A DNA stretch of 37,314 nucleotides from a virus. How positions within the stretch are numbered: the first letter of the stretch is position 1; each line of letters begins with the position of its first letter. Where the stretch lies: the IMG/VR virus record IMGVR_UViG_3300048836_000758, positions 1 to 37,314 of that record, one strand, 5' to 3'. The position numbers were made by a program, and so were the translations under genes. Positions 24,105 through 32,639 of this stretch are shown one piece after another. Below the pieces are notes generated by a model that was given only the letters and a program-made list of their open reading frames with translations, did no database searches and had not been told where the DNA came from.

Positions 24105-24383
24105 CTATATCCTCCAAGCCCAAAGGCGGACATTCGATGTCGCCTCAGTTTTTAGCCAGACCTTGTTGACGCCAATGCCATCTAAAACCAGCGGATCGTC
24201 GTCGGCAAATAGCTCGCCATCTAAGTTTGGATGTTGAAGAGAAAACGAGAGCTTCGCGGGAGTGTCGTTTGATATGATCAAGCGACTTGCCAAAAATGGG
24301 ACCTTAAATTGCGCGTCGGCGGGGAAGTCGTGATCCCCGATTTCGAGTCTTCGGTAGTAAAAATTTCGTCCCTTTTCGGCCAT
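24105..24383 (-). CDS. Hypothetical head-region protein, paralogue 2 of a tandem pair
   Basis: 92 residues from the ATG at 24383 (TAATG overlap with the preceding stop); an upstream TTG is possible but less likely. Beta-rich. Its second half (DGELFADDDPLVLDGIGVNK, then VRLWAWRI) matches the pattern of the preceding gene product (DGLIKPSDGLVPFDGLEAS, then FRIWAYK), so the two arose by duplication. They could be minor capsid or fibre-base proteins; function unknown. Confidence 0.58.
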   Translation of the reverse strand: MAEKGRNFYYRRLEIGDHDFPADAQFKVPFLASRLIISNDTPAKLSFSLQHPNLDGELFADDDPLVLDGIGVNKVWLKTEATSNVRLWAWRI

Positions 24384-24664
24384 TATTTGTACGCCCAAAT
24401 GCGAAATTGTGTGACAGTGCCGGACACCTGCTTGACGGCGATTCGACTTGCCTCAAGCCCATCAAAAGGAACAAGCCCGTCTGATGGTTTAATCAGGCCG
24501 TCTTTTTTGGTGTCATCCGCGCCGGTCAGGACAAACGCGACGTCACCGCCCACAACCGACATCTTTAGGTGGCGTGAGGCGAATTTAAAATCAAAGGCGT
24601 TGTCCTTATACGATCCCGTTAAAGTGGCTTTTTCTTCGTAAAAAAATGTGTTTCTGCTGGTCAT
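24383..24664 (-). CDS. Hypothetical head-region protein, paralogue 1 of a tandem pair
   Basis: 93 residues, beta-rich, ending FRIWAYK. It shares a D-G...D-LV-DG...K...R-WA pattern with the next gene. The segment FKFASRHLKMSVVGGDVAFVLTG looks like paired strands. GAGGTGCA precedes the ATG, and the start overlaps the previous stop (ATGA). Translation of the pair is probably coupled, which would favour equal amounts. No family recognised. Confidence 0.58.
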   Translation of the reverse strand: MTSRNTFFYEEKATLTGSYKDNAFDFKFASRHLKMSVVGGDVAFVLTGADDTKKDGLIKPSDGLVPFDGLEASRIAVKQVSGTVTQFRIWAYK

Positions 24665-25062
24665 TGCACCTCACCCCCAATGGCCTCGTAACGAGCGTCT
24701 GGAAACATCTGCCTTCCGACGAAGCTCATAGTTGTTCGCGACTGAATAGGGGGAGGCGGGTCTAGGTAGGTGTAGACGAGAAGTTCAAGCTTCACATGGT
24801 CAGCGTGTGCAACGAGTCTTTCCCCAAGCTTTCGTTTTTGGCCTGTTTTTTCGTTAAAAACAGCCTCTGCATAGAATTTGACGTTGCGAAAGTTCTTTGG
24901 GTACTGAAGCGTGTGAAACTTCTTGTCATGCAAGATCCCTATTCCCGTGATCCGATTCTGAAAGTCTTTGGTCAATGACCACTCGGCCCATTGCCGGTGG
25001 TCATCATCCCTATTCAAATCAAATGCTAGTGTTGTTCCATCGCTAAAATTTACCTTGATCAT
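24661..25062 (-). CDS. Hypothetical head-region protein
   Basis: 133 residues. Begins MIKVNFSDGTTLAFDLNRDD and contains TKDFQNRITGIGILHDKKFH, a pattern of strands with polar turns. Two cysteine-free halves are linked by KTGQKRKLGERLVAHADHVK; a PPPP run lies near residue 103. No catalytic motif seen. AAAAGG seven bases before the ATG. Co-transcribed with the paralogue pair; function unknown. Confidence 0.55.
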   Translation of the reverse strand: MIKVNFSDGTTLAFDLNRDDDHRQWAEWSLTKDFQNRITGIGILHDKKFHTLQYPKNFRNVKFYAEAVFNEKTGQKRKLGERLVAHADHVKLELLVYTYLDPPPPIQSRTTMSFVGRQMFPDARYEAIGGEVQ

Positions 25063-25086
25063 GCGCCGGCCTTTTCTGAGTTCGTG

Positions 25087-25449
25087 TTACGACTCTTTGG
25101 CCTTCTTTTTCGGCATCCATCCTTTATTTTTGCCATCCTCTGTCGAAAGCGTGCCCGTCGGACCAGCTACGTTGCTCTCCGGTGTTTGCGGCACCGAGGC
25201 AGCTTCAGGCGGGTTGACTTGAGCTACATTGCCGGACGCAATCGGTTCGTCTGGCATCTGCGACACAACTTTAAGAAGTCTTGCCTCCTTAGGGTAAATT
25301 GAGCGGATATGGTCAAGCTCGTCGGCTGTGACCGTCACCGCGCGCCCTCTAAGCAAGTGAATGGCTCCGCTACAAGAACGGTGACAGCCACTCTTAAAGC
25401 CTTCGACAAAAAGGGGGCAGTCGCCGTAGTAGGCAATCAAATATTTCAT
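25087..25449 (-). CDS. Hypothetical protein with an N-terminal cysteine cluster
   Basis: 120 residues. The first 35 residues have three cysteines (DCPLFVEGFKSGCHRSCSG) that may bind a metal; the middle (ADELDHIRSIYPKEARLL) is helical; the last 50 residues are Pro/Ser/Gly-rich and end in a lysine cluster (KKKAKES), probably disordered. Similar short proteins follow capsid genes in other phages, but no specific family is recognised. GGGGGTCG precedes the ATG. Confidence 0.52.
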   Translation of the reverse strand: MKYLIAYYGDCPLFVEGFKSGCHRSCSGAIHLLRGRAVTVTADELDHIRSIYPKEARLLKVVSQMPDEPIASGNVAQVNPPEAASVPQTPESNVAGPTGTLSTEDGKNKGWMPKKKAKES

Positions 25450-25471
25450 AGTTCGACCCCCTGTCCTTTAG

Positions 25472-25708
25472 TTACGCAACGTCGGTTGCGCTGACTGAAG
25501 CCCGCTTAACAAACCGTCGACCACCGCGAGTTTCCTCGACCGATGGTTGTGGTTCGCCTTTCAGACGCTTTACGTGAAAATGTCCGTTGGATTCGTATTT
25601 CAAAACATCCTCCTCACCGCGAACGATCTGGGGGACGTCAAGAATCCAGCGGCGATCTCCGAGCGTATAGGTCTTGGCTTTCTTCAGCGTGACTCGTGCA
25701 ATACTCAT
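25472..25708 (-). CDS. Hypothetical small protein following the capsid gene
   Basis: 78 residues, basic, beta-rich at the N-terminus (ARVTLKKAKTYTLGDRRWILDVPQIV) and polar afterwards. GAGGTGAGC gives a good ribosome site. It is the first gene after the major capsid gene, a place often held by a decoration or head-stabilising protein, but size and sequence do not confirm that. No family recognised. Confidence 0.52.
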   Translation of the reverse strand: MSIARVTLKKAKTYTLGDRRWILDVPQIVRGEEDVLKYESNGHFHVKRLKGEPQPSVEETRGGRRFVKRASVSATDVA

Positions 25709-25729
25709 ATGCTCACCTCAAAAACGTGC

Positions 25730-26944
25730 TTATTTAAGACCAATGTTGATGCCGAGAACGACCGCGTCAGTTTCCTCGATATCGTTCGCGACACGTGCCG
25801 TGATCGCAAACTCAGTTGCACCGGCAAAGATGTTGCGGTCTTTTTCCATACGAATGTCGCGCCCGATTCCAAAGATGAGGTTGCGGTATTCGGTTAGGAA
25901 AGACTGACTCTCGGCGAGATATGAAACCTTCACGTCGGAAGGATCAGTGATTGCACCACCACCTGTGCGCGCAATCGTTCCAGCGGCAGCGTTGAAGGTG
26001 TAGTCCGTTACGGGAATAAATGGGGCAACCGGCACTTTCGGATTTTGGTTGACCGTTTGCAACACAACAAGCTCGCTACCTGGAACAATGTTTTTGTTCT
26101 TGAGGGCGACTGCCGTTGTGCCGGAAAGCGTTACATGCTCTGTCACAAGCGGCGTTTGAGGCAATAGAGCCAGCGGAACCAACTCAATACCAAACGGCAT
26201 GAGGTTGATCTCGCTCGTCGCGGCGTTGTCGCCAAGACCTGTTGCGCGCGAGGCAAGGTTATTTCGGAACAGTTGCTCCGTTGCATCAGAAACGAAGAAT
26301 TTCAAATTGCGCTTGTTGCGTTTAAACTTGCTTGGCATCTCGACAATCATGTCGGAAAAGACTTGATGCGAGATGGCCGCGCCATCGTGGTCAACGATAT
26401 GGCTTGCGCCAGACCGCTTAAGCCAGCCATCTTGAAGCTGCAAATAGGTATCGACAATAACCTCAGTTGGAGAGCCACCGTCGACCAACTCAGATTCCGG
26501 TCGAACCGGCCCAAGTTTATCGCCTTGAATTTGAAGCTCCTCCAGGTCATTGGTGAATTGCGTTGCCATGATACGCATGATCGTATCTTCGACGTCTTCA
26601 CCCTCCAGGTTTTCGCTGACAAATTCGTCAGTCAGCTCCCACGGAACCATGATTTCTTCCGGTTGAAGCGTGACTTTGCTCGTTGACACCTTGCGCCTAA
26701 TTCCAGGGTCAGCTCCTTCTCGCTTTGGCACCGCCACGCGACGGCCAACGCCAATTTTGTCGACGTCGAGTTTGTCGGCGCGAAACCTTACAAGGCGAAC
26801 ACGCCCTTGGAGTCCCGTGACGTCGGTGACGAAATCAATAAATCGATCCGCTTGTTCGTCATTCAAGCGACCTGCTGCCGCAATTTCTGCGGTCGTATTT
26901 TTCGCGATTTCAAGGATTTCTTTGTTTGAAAGCCTAGCACTCAT
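25730..26944 (-). CDS. Major capsid protein (HK97 fold)
   Basis: 404 residues from the ATG at 26944, preferred over an in-frame ATG 24 bases upstream because GGAGGA lies just before it and the upstream one has no ribosome site. The pattern fits HK97-type capsid proteins: an N-arm helix, strands with VRFRADKLDVDKIGVG, a spine helix near VEDTIMRIMATQFTNDLEELQIQ, the P-domain segment RNLKFFVSDATEQLFRN and FGIELVPLALLPQ, and an end with IFGIGRDIRMEKDRNIFAGATEFAITAR. Scaffold and protease candidates precede it, so processing is likely. High expression is expected. Confidence 0.85.
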   Translation of the reverse strand: MSARLSNKEILEIAKNTTAEIAAAGRLNDEQADRFIDFVTDVTGLQGRVRLVRFRADKLDVDKIGVGRRVAVPKREGADPGIRRKVSTSKVTLQPEEIMVPWELTDEFVSENLEGEDVEDTIMRIMATQFTNDLEELQIQGDKLGPVRPESELVDGGSPTEVIVDTYLQLQDGWLKRSGASHIVDHDGAAISHQVFSDMIVEMPSKFKRNKRNLKFFVSDATEQLFRNNLASRATGLGDNAATSEINLMPFGIELVPLALLPQTPLVTEHVTLSGTTAVALKNKNIVPGSELVVLQTVNQNPKVPVAPFIPVTDYTFNAAAGTIARTGGGAITDPSDVKVSYLAESQSFLTEYRNLIFGIGRDIRMEKDRNIFAGATEFAITARVANDIEETDAVVLGINIGLK

Positions 26945-27008
26945 TTTATCCTCCAGGGTGCTGCGCATGTAGCGCGGCGACGCAACGCCATTTTTAATTT
27001 GGCCTTGC

Positions 27009-28223
27009 TCATGTTGTGGTTCTCTTGCGCTTAAGAAATTTGTCCCTCGCGTCTATTCCCTGCTTGATGTCACTTAAGCCAATGACATCGGAAAAGAGCG
27101 ACTTCTTGGAAGTTGTCTTTGGCGATGGTTCCTCGTCGCCATCAAGCGCGCCTGAAGCACCTGAGGTGTTCTCCAGATCGTCGATACGTTTGACCAGCTT
27201 CGGCAGGTCTTCTGCCTTGGACGCTAGCTCCTTGATTTGAGCCTCGACATCGCCGAGCCTCGTAACCACGAGTTCTAGGTCCTTTCTGGTGCCATTTTGT
27301 TTGCCGTCTTTACCTCGGCTGTCGACAAGCGACCCGAGAAGTTCGGCTAACTTTTCAGATAAATCACGAAGCATCTGCATTCGTGCTGAAGAAATTTTTG
27401 CACCGACCTTTTCGATCGGTTCACTCGTATTCTGCTCCCGCAAGGCTTGCACGCAGGTTTGAACATTTTTTGCGGCTGCCATCGTTTCTTCGGTCTCGCC
27501 CTCGCCGCCAGTATCCATAGTTGACAATGTAGCGAGTTGTTCCAGGGCAGATGCGATCAGAGCCACTGCCTGATTCAGGGCTTGCGCCGCCGACTCGTGA
27601 AGTCCAAGCGACTCTTGAAGCATGGCGACAAGGTCTTCGACCTGCTTTTCAAGTTTGACAAGCTTGATTTCTACGCTTGTTTCCGCCGGTTTTTCGGGGT
27701 CGGATTTAAGATTATCTGGGTTTTCCTGAGTCTGCTTATCAGGCGACTCGGTTGGTTTTCTCTCGCCTTCTTCGTTGGTTTTTTCCTCTGGCGGAGCCGC
27801 AGGATCGGCCTTAGTTGTCGATGGTTCTTGAAGTTCATCAGGATTTTCGACGCGGTATTTTTCGATGTCGAATGTTCCTTCGATGCAAGCATCGAAAACG
27901 CCTTTGTCGATTCTTTCGCTGGCACACGAAAAGCAAACGGAGCAAAGGAGGCCAAGCTTTGGTTCACGACCGCCTTCGACTTTGCAAAATACGCAGGTGT
28001 CAGGTGCATTGGTTTCGGATTTTTTTACCGACTCCATCCATCCTGACGCCTTCTGAATAATTTCCTTTGTGAGAGGAGCGATCGTGCCGTCTTTCATGCG
28101 CTTGATCAGGAAAAATGATTCGCCAATGGCTGGCTTGTCGACCAAGCTGTTTTCATCGACTTCCAAATCCACAATCCGCTTTTGGCCTGACGACTGTTGT
28201 CCGGCGTCTTTACGCTTAGTCAT
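27009..28223 (-). CDS. Scaffold-like protein with VDKPA motif and zinc cluster
   Basis: 404 residues, very acidic and coiled-coil-like from about 190 to 350. The N-terminus LEVDENSLVDKPAIGESFFL is a motif common near the start of XkdF-type phage head proteins. Residues about 75-100 hold CVFC, then CSVCFSC, a possible zinc site. Residues 130-185 are Glu/Pro/Lys-rich and probably disordered. Gene position between protease and capsid is that of a scaffolding protein. AAAGGAGG precedes the ATG, and the start overlaps the protease stop. The metal site is unusual for a scaffold; the function call is by context. Confidence 0.62.
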   Translation of the reverse strand: MTKRKDAGQQSSGQKRIVDLEVDENSLVDKPAIGESFFLIKRMKDGTIAPLTKEIIQKASGWMESVKKSETNAPDTCVFCKVEGGREPKLGLLCSVCFSCASERIDKGVFDACIEGTFDIEKYRVENPDELQEPSTTKADPAAPPEEKTNEEGERKPTESPDKQTQENPDNLKSDPEKPAETSVEIKLVKLEKQVEDLVAMLQESLGLHESAAQALNQAVALIASALEQLATLSTMDTGGEGETEETMAAAKNVQTCVQALREQNTSEPIEKVGAKISSARMQMLRDLSEKLAELLGSLVDSRGKDGKQNGTRKDLELVVTRLGDVEAQIKELASKAEDLPKLVKRIDDLENTSGASGALDGDEEPSPKTTSKKSLFSDVIGLSDIKQGIDARDKFLKRKRTTT

Positions 28224-29683
28224 GCTGCCTCCTTTGGCGGCTCGCTTGATATCGGGGAGAAAATGAGATCAAGAGATTTCTTTGAGGTTTCATCGATCAG
28301 TCTGGCGCGACCACCAATGCTAAAGCCGGTAATGCGACCGACTTTCACCAGATTCCAGACCTCGTCATCGAAGACCTTGACCGTTAAAATCCAGGTTCCT
28401 TTGACAACTTTTCTGCTGCCGATCGAAAAATCGATTGGCGCGAGATAACTTTCAACGACGGCGATGCGTCGATCAAATTCAACGTGCATGAAACCGCGTT
28501 CGGCGCGGTCGCTAAGACCGAGGCTTTTTAGAAATGCTGGGTCACTCTGAAAAGTCAGTTTAATAAGGTAATTGTGGGCTGCCTGCTCAATTTCCTCAGC
28601 ACTGATGATTTCATTTTGTAGGTCGGTCTTTTCGGGAATGAGCACAGGACCCGTTACAAGCCTACGTTCAGTGTCTTGCTTACATATCGGGAGCGTCATT
28701 AGCGGCAAAATCGCCGGAGGATTCTCGCTAGACTCGCTTGTGTAAGAGTGTTTGAGACGCTTAAAGCGTTCGGCCATCTCGATCAGACGATTTGCCGTTG
28801 TTGACTGTTGTTCGTCGCCCGAATTTGTAGTCGGATTTTGTTGCGCCGTATTTGCAGCTTCTTGGTTTTCCGATGTTGTTTCGGTTGCCGGCGTAGCTTG
28901 CACTTCCCTTAAGAGGCCAACGACAGCTTCAACGCCTTCGGTGAGTCTGATTCTTTGGAGTGTGGCTTCTTGGAATTCCGCTTGAGGCTTAATTTGAAAG
29001 GTGAACGCATTTTCTCTATCCTCGGAAGAGCCAACCGCGAGTCCATGATCCATCACAAAGCGACTGGCAAATCCAATGTCCGAAAAACGTTCCTTCGACA
29101 AAATCAAAGCCTGAATTTGCAGACCGGCGTCTAGGCGAAATAGGTCTTTGAAAATATGTCTTTCAACAGCAACCCGGACAATCGAACGAAAATCCGCGCG
29201 ATTTAACATCTTCATCAGGCTAAATGTCATCGCCTCGTGGGCCTGGAATCTCTTTTGAAGATTCAAGTCGCGATACTTTGGGGATGCCTTCGCAATGGCA
29301 GCGATCTCTTCAAGGAGCGCGCCTGGCATAAGGGACGGGTAGATGTCTTTGCCTATTTCTACTGTATGCCCGTGAAGACCCGATACGGTTGTGGCCCCGA
29401 GTTGAAGCTCGTGGACATGTTCGTTGCTAGTTGAGGTGCGAAATTCGACTACGCCCTTGTCGGTGCTTAAAAGCAGTCTGTGGGCATGAGCGGGTGTTGG
29501 TTCGGCGTCTGTGGAGTTTTTTGAGGTATTGAGCGTATGCCAGTGTGCGCCGTCGAGTTCGGTCATAATCAGACGGTCTTGATAGTAAAAAAGATGTTTG
29601 TGGCTGCCGTCGCGCGTTGTGCGCTTGCTTGATTCCAAGCGGTGACGGTGCGCACCACCTTCTCCTGCAACTTGCTCTGCCAT
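28220..29683 (-). CDS. Prohead protease (XkdF-like) with His-rich N-terminal repeat region
   Basis: 487 residues. The C-terminal part, about 330-470 (TERRLVTGPVLIPEKTD, then EEIEQAAHNYLI, then ERGFMHVEFDRRIAVVESYL, then KGTWILTVKVFDDEVWNLVK), fits the XkdF-type putative phage serine protease. The first 110 residues have six HxH motifs (12-14, 28-30, 47-49, 66-68, 89-91, 104-106), each followed by a hydrophobic strand, suggesting a repeat that may bind metal. The middle, 110-250, is helical; 255-300 is Gln/Thr/Asn-rich. First gene of block B, 44 bp after palindrome site 3; GGAGA precedes the ATG. Confidence 0.75.
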   Translation of the reverse strand: MAEQVAGEGGAHRHRLESSKRTTRDGSHKHLFYYQDRLIMTELDGAHWHTLNTSKNSTDAEPTPAHAHRLLLSTDKGVVEFRTSTSNEHVHELQLGATTVSGLHGHTVEIGKDIYPSLMPGALLEEIAAIAKASPKYRDLNLQKRFQAHEAMTFSLMKMLNRADFRSIVRVAVERHIFKDLFRLDAGLQIQALILSKERFSDIGFASRFVMDHGLAVGSSEDRENAFTFQIKPQAEFQEATLQRIRLTEGVEAVVGLLREVQATPATETTSENQEAANTAQQNPTTNSGDEQQSTTANRLIEMAERFKRLKHSYTSESSENPPAILPLMTLPICKQDTERRLVTGPVLIPEKTDLQNEIISAEEIEQAAHNYLIKLTFQSDPAFLKSLGLSDRAERGFMHVEFDRRIAVVESYLAPIDFSIGSRKVVKGTWILTVKVFDDEVWNLVKVGRITGFSIGGRARLIDETSKKSLDLIFSPISSEPPKEAA

Positions 29684-29727
29684 CTACCACATTCTCCAAA
29701 ACATCTGTCGCACCCTTTTTCTTAACC

Positions 29728-29744
29728 GTGTTACATTGTAACAC
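29728..29744. promoter_or_regulatory. 17-bp palindrome, site 3 of 4
   Basis: GTGTTACAWTGTAACAC in the 121-bp gap between the gp7/Mu F-like gene and the protease gene, 44 bp before the protease start. The sense strand contains the extended -10-like TGTTACAAT. No clear -35 box lies 17 bp upstream. Nothing else is recognised in the gap. Confidence 0.7.
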
Positions 29745-29804
29745 ACATTAGCACGAAGTATCTGAAAATCAAAAGATATTGTTAAATCGCACAACGCAAT
29801 GTCT

Positions 29805-30884
29805 CTAAGCTGGAATTAGTTCACTTCGGCAACGGTAATGAGCTGGCGGAATTATTGGAACTCCCTGAGCTGATAGGAGATTTGCAACGTCGAAGGAGTC
29901 GAGCCTTTGACCTCGCGCGAGGTCAAATTCGGATAGGTCTTTGCGCCACCCTGCGGTTTCTATGAGACCGTCAGCGGTATCCTGTTCGAGGATGCGTCGC
30001 ATTTGATCTTGGCCAAGTTCGACAGGAAAAATTCGCCCATCCATAGCAAGACAGATTTCCGACGTTCGGTTGTCGACAATAGAGAGCCAACGGTAATTGA
30101 CAATTCCAGCGTCGTTCATCAGCGTTAAGGCCCCAAACCCTCGCGCTCGCGTGAGCGTTGTCGCGGCCAAACCTTCAAAGTAATGTCGCGTGGCTTCTTG
30201 TCCTTGCCTTCTGATCGACGCTGGAACCGCTTCGAGAAACCCACCGAGCTTTCGTCCCAGCTCGTCCATGACAAATTGAGCAGCCTCTCTTTTAGGCAGC
30301 CCCCTTTCTACGATTTCTCCCATAGCCTCGGCTAAACCCGGTTTTAATGTCCGGGGGAAGTGATCGCCAACGGCAACGAGGTGAAGCCGCGTCAAGTTTG
30401 TTATGGCCTCGCGATCGGTTGACGTCAGGGCAAAGCCCCCTCCGTCATCTTGGTCATCTTTGGTAAGAAAAAGACGTTCATAGGGGGAAAGCCGCTTTGG
30501 TTTTCGCTGCCGCTGTAGCCGTGCCCGGTATTTTCTAATGAACCGTTCCCTGGCAGCTTGGTAACTCCGGTTGATGGTATCGTTACTCATCTTTGCGACA
30601 GCGTCGTCCAAGCTCGAAAGCTCGTTGTCGAAAATGCGGAGGACCGCCTCTACGTCCTGGCCGGCGAATGGCTTTTGAGATGCCGAACCCAAGACCGAGG
30701 CGGCTTTTTTTAGACCACTTGTCACTCTTTGGTTCCACTCTCGCGAGGCATGACGCGCTAGTTTGCCTTCGGACCTTTCAATTTCTTCGCTGTCGGTGGG
30801 CTGAGCCTTTTCCACGGCCAGGCACACATGGTCATAAAGTATTTCGAGTGTACTGAATTTTGTTTCAACAGCATTGCTTTCCAT
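29805..30884 (-). CDS. Head morphogenesis protein (SPP1 gp7/Mu F-like)
   Basis: 359 residues from the ATG at 30884, which has GGGAGG six bases upstream; the longer frame starts with a TTG at 30923 that lacks a ribosome site. Near the C-terminus are YRWLSIVDNRTSEICLAMDG and PPAHYRCRSELIP, the hallmark of the Mu F/SPP1 gp7 domain (a W...D-RT...C turn and a PP-H-CR end). The rest is helical and basic. These proteins are minor head components taken into the prohead near the portal. It overlaps the portal gene by 20 bp. Last gene of block A. Confidence 0.85.
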   Translation of the reverse strand: MESNAVETKFSTLEILYDHVCLAVEKAQPTDSEEIERSEGKLARHASREWNQRVTSGLKKAASVLGSASQKPFAGQDVEAVLRIFDNELSSLDDAVAKMSNDTINRSYQAARERFIRKYRARLQRQRKPKRLSPYERLFLTKDDQDDGGGFALTSTDREAITNLTRLHLVAVGDHFPRTLKPGLAEAMGEIVERGLPKREAAQFVMDELGRKLGGFLEAVPASIRRQGQEATRHYFEGLAATTLTRARGFGALTLMNDAGIVNYRWLSIVDNRTSEICLAMDGRIFPVELGQDQMRRILEQDTADGLIETAGWRKDLSEFDLARGQRLDSFDVANLLSAQGVPIIPPAHYRCRSELIPA

Positions 30885-32628
30885 CGCTACCTCCCGCAGC
30901 TTCACCGAACGCCTCTTTTTCAAGTCCGAGCTTAAGGTGGCCGCGAAGTTCCAAAAGCGATTGCAAATATTGATTTGGATTTTTGAAGATCTCGGTAAAC
31001 AGAGTTTCCGAGTTCAAGCCTAAAATATCGGAACTTTTTGGCATCTGGCCTTGAGGCGCAAATGTCCCGTTCTGATTAGACGATCCTACGCTGTGCATGA
31101 GCTTCGCCAGCGTGTAGCTAAAGGGCACGTCCGGGTTAAAATCTGCGGGCATGTTTTCAAAGCCAGGGAGTTCGCGGTTTAAAATGTCTTCTAGCAAAAG
31201 CCGCGAAATCCTTGGTGTGAGGGCACCTGACCTTTCGGCACCCGTTAAAATATGCACAAGATCTTCGTCGTTGGTGACGTTCGGGCTATTGGATTTGAAA
31301 TTCCAAAAGCGAATGCCTTGCCTTAAGAGGATCTTGTTGATGATTCGGTCTTCAGCTTCTCGCTCTGGGTTGAAGACATACTTTTCGGTGAGGCGTTCGG
31401 ACACCTGCGCTGTCGCGCGGTCGTAATTTTCGGACGCGCCAACAAGAATAGGTGCGATGCGAAAGTTGCGCCGCAATTTCTTAGCGTTGTTCTCGTCGTA
31501 ATTTTGAAACAGCATGTCGGAATGCTGTGCTTTAGTGAGCGGAACAATTTCAATTTTGGCGTTGCCGGGGCTAGAGAGTCCGTCGTGGGTTGATTCACCC
31601 TCAAGGATCAACCATTTTGAAAAATTGCTTGATCCTGCCATTTGCGACTGCACAAATTCTCTGATCCGCTCAATCGATCCCTGCGTGAGCATGGCACCGT
31701 TAGCCAAGATGGCGAACGAGGGGATATTGTTGTTCATGAGAGTTATAAGATTGGTTTCATCCGCCTGGCGTGAACCGCGCACAGAAATAATATTGCCAGT
31801 GAATCGAGGCATTCCATAAGGGGTTTGGCGACAAGGCTTGATTTTGAAATGATAGACCTCGTTCGCACGGAGTTCTTTAGGGAGTTTTTCGTCGGCTACC
31901 TCGCCTGTTCGCCGGTCGATAATCCTCGGATCGCAAAATTCCTTAAAAAATACCTTTTTGCCGCCAACAATTTGCACAAAACGACGAAAGCGTTTCATGA
32001 AAAACTTCTGTCCCATTGTGAAATCAGGCTTTACGAAGTTGAGCCACATTTTAGTAAACGAGCGGTCAGCGCGAGTAATGCGCATCGAATCAAGCAGGTT
32101 GACGCAAGAAAACCTATTTTCAAACATGGGATGTGCAACAAGCTCCCAATAGGCGTTCCCTGTTTGCTCGCGAACGCTGCGCGTATTGCGTCGCAGCTCG
32201 GCAAAGGAATCGTCAGGATTCGGATACTCAAAGAGGTTTGAGAGGAATAGATGCTCTTCGTCGATCGTCTGCTTGTGCTGGGTTTCTAGCTCTTTTGACA
32301 TTTTCTTTTGGAATAAGCGGCCACCGAATCCGTCAATGCCAATCGACATTGCTTCGATCGTTTGACCGAGTTCTGTCGAAAACTCGGCAAGACATGCTAG
32401 TTCCTCCTGCGAAAGTGGCGGCGGTATGATTTGCGGGCTTAGGCCAGAAACTTCCAGCTCATCATCTACAAGACTATATGATTCGGTTTTTTCGACCTTG
32501 TTTGATATTCCAACAACGGTCGCCTTTAGGATGAGCGCGTTGCCTTTTGTGTCCTCAACGGATATTTTCTGCGTCGCAAGTGTTGTCCCGCTACCGCCCG
32601 AACGTTTAATCAGTTGTGCTCTGCCCAT
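30865..32628 (-). CDS. Portal protein
   Basis: 587 residues. Shows the portal layout: a helical stem and clip region, KIKPCRQTPYGMPRFTGNII around the middle (a Y-G-P motif common in PBSX/HK97-type portals), then ANGAMLTQGSIERIREFVQSQ, and FRIAPILVGASENYDRATAQV as in the portal wing. The family forms the dodecamer through which DNA passes. It follows the large terminase by 11 bp and precedes the gp7-like gene. The C-terminus ends in a Cys pair (KQCC). GGAGAAATAT precedes the ATG. Confidence 0.88.
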   Translation of the reverse strand: MGRAQLIKRSGGSGTTLATQKISVEDTKGNALILKATVVGISNKVEKTESYSLVDDELEVSGLSPQIIPPPLSQEELACLAEFSTELGQTIEAMSIGIDGFGGRLFQKKMSKELETQHKQTIDEEHLFLSNLFEYPNPDDSFAELRRNTRSVREQTGNAYWELVAHPMFENRFSCVNLLDSMRITRADRSFTKMWLNFVKPDFTMGQKFFMKRFRRFVQIVGGKKVFFKEFCDPRIIDRRTGEVADEKLPKELRANEVYHFKIKPCRQTPYGMPRFTGNIISVRGSRQADETNLITLMNNNIPSFAILANGAMLTQGSIERIREFVQSQMAGSSNFSKWLILEGESTHDGLSSPGNAKIEIVPLTKAQHSDMLFQNYDENNAKKLRRNFRIAPILVGASENYDRATAQVSERLTEKYVFNPEREAEDRIINKILLRQGIRFWNFKSNSPNVTNDEDLVHILTGAERSGALTPRISRLLLEDILNRELPGFENMPADFNPDVPFSYTLAKLMHSVGSSNQNGTFAPQGQMPKSSDILGLNSETLFTEIFKNPNQYLQSLLELRGHLKLGLEKEAFGEAAGGSDGKQCC

Positions 32629-32639
32629 ATATTTCTCCG

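Noticed and set aside
26945-26968. Longer N-terminus of the major capsid protein from an upstream ATG
   Set aside because: No ribosome site precedes that ATG, while GGAGGA sits right before the downstream ATG at 26944.
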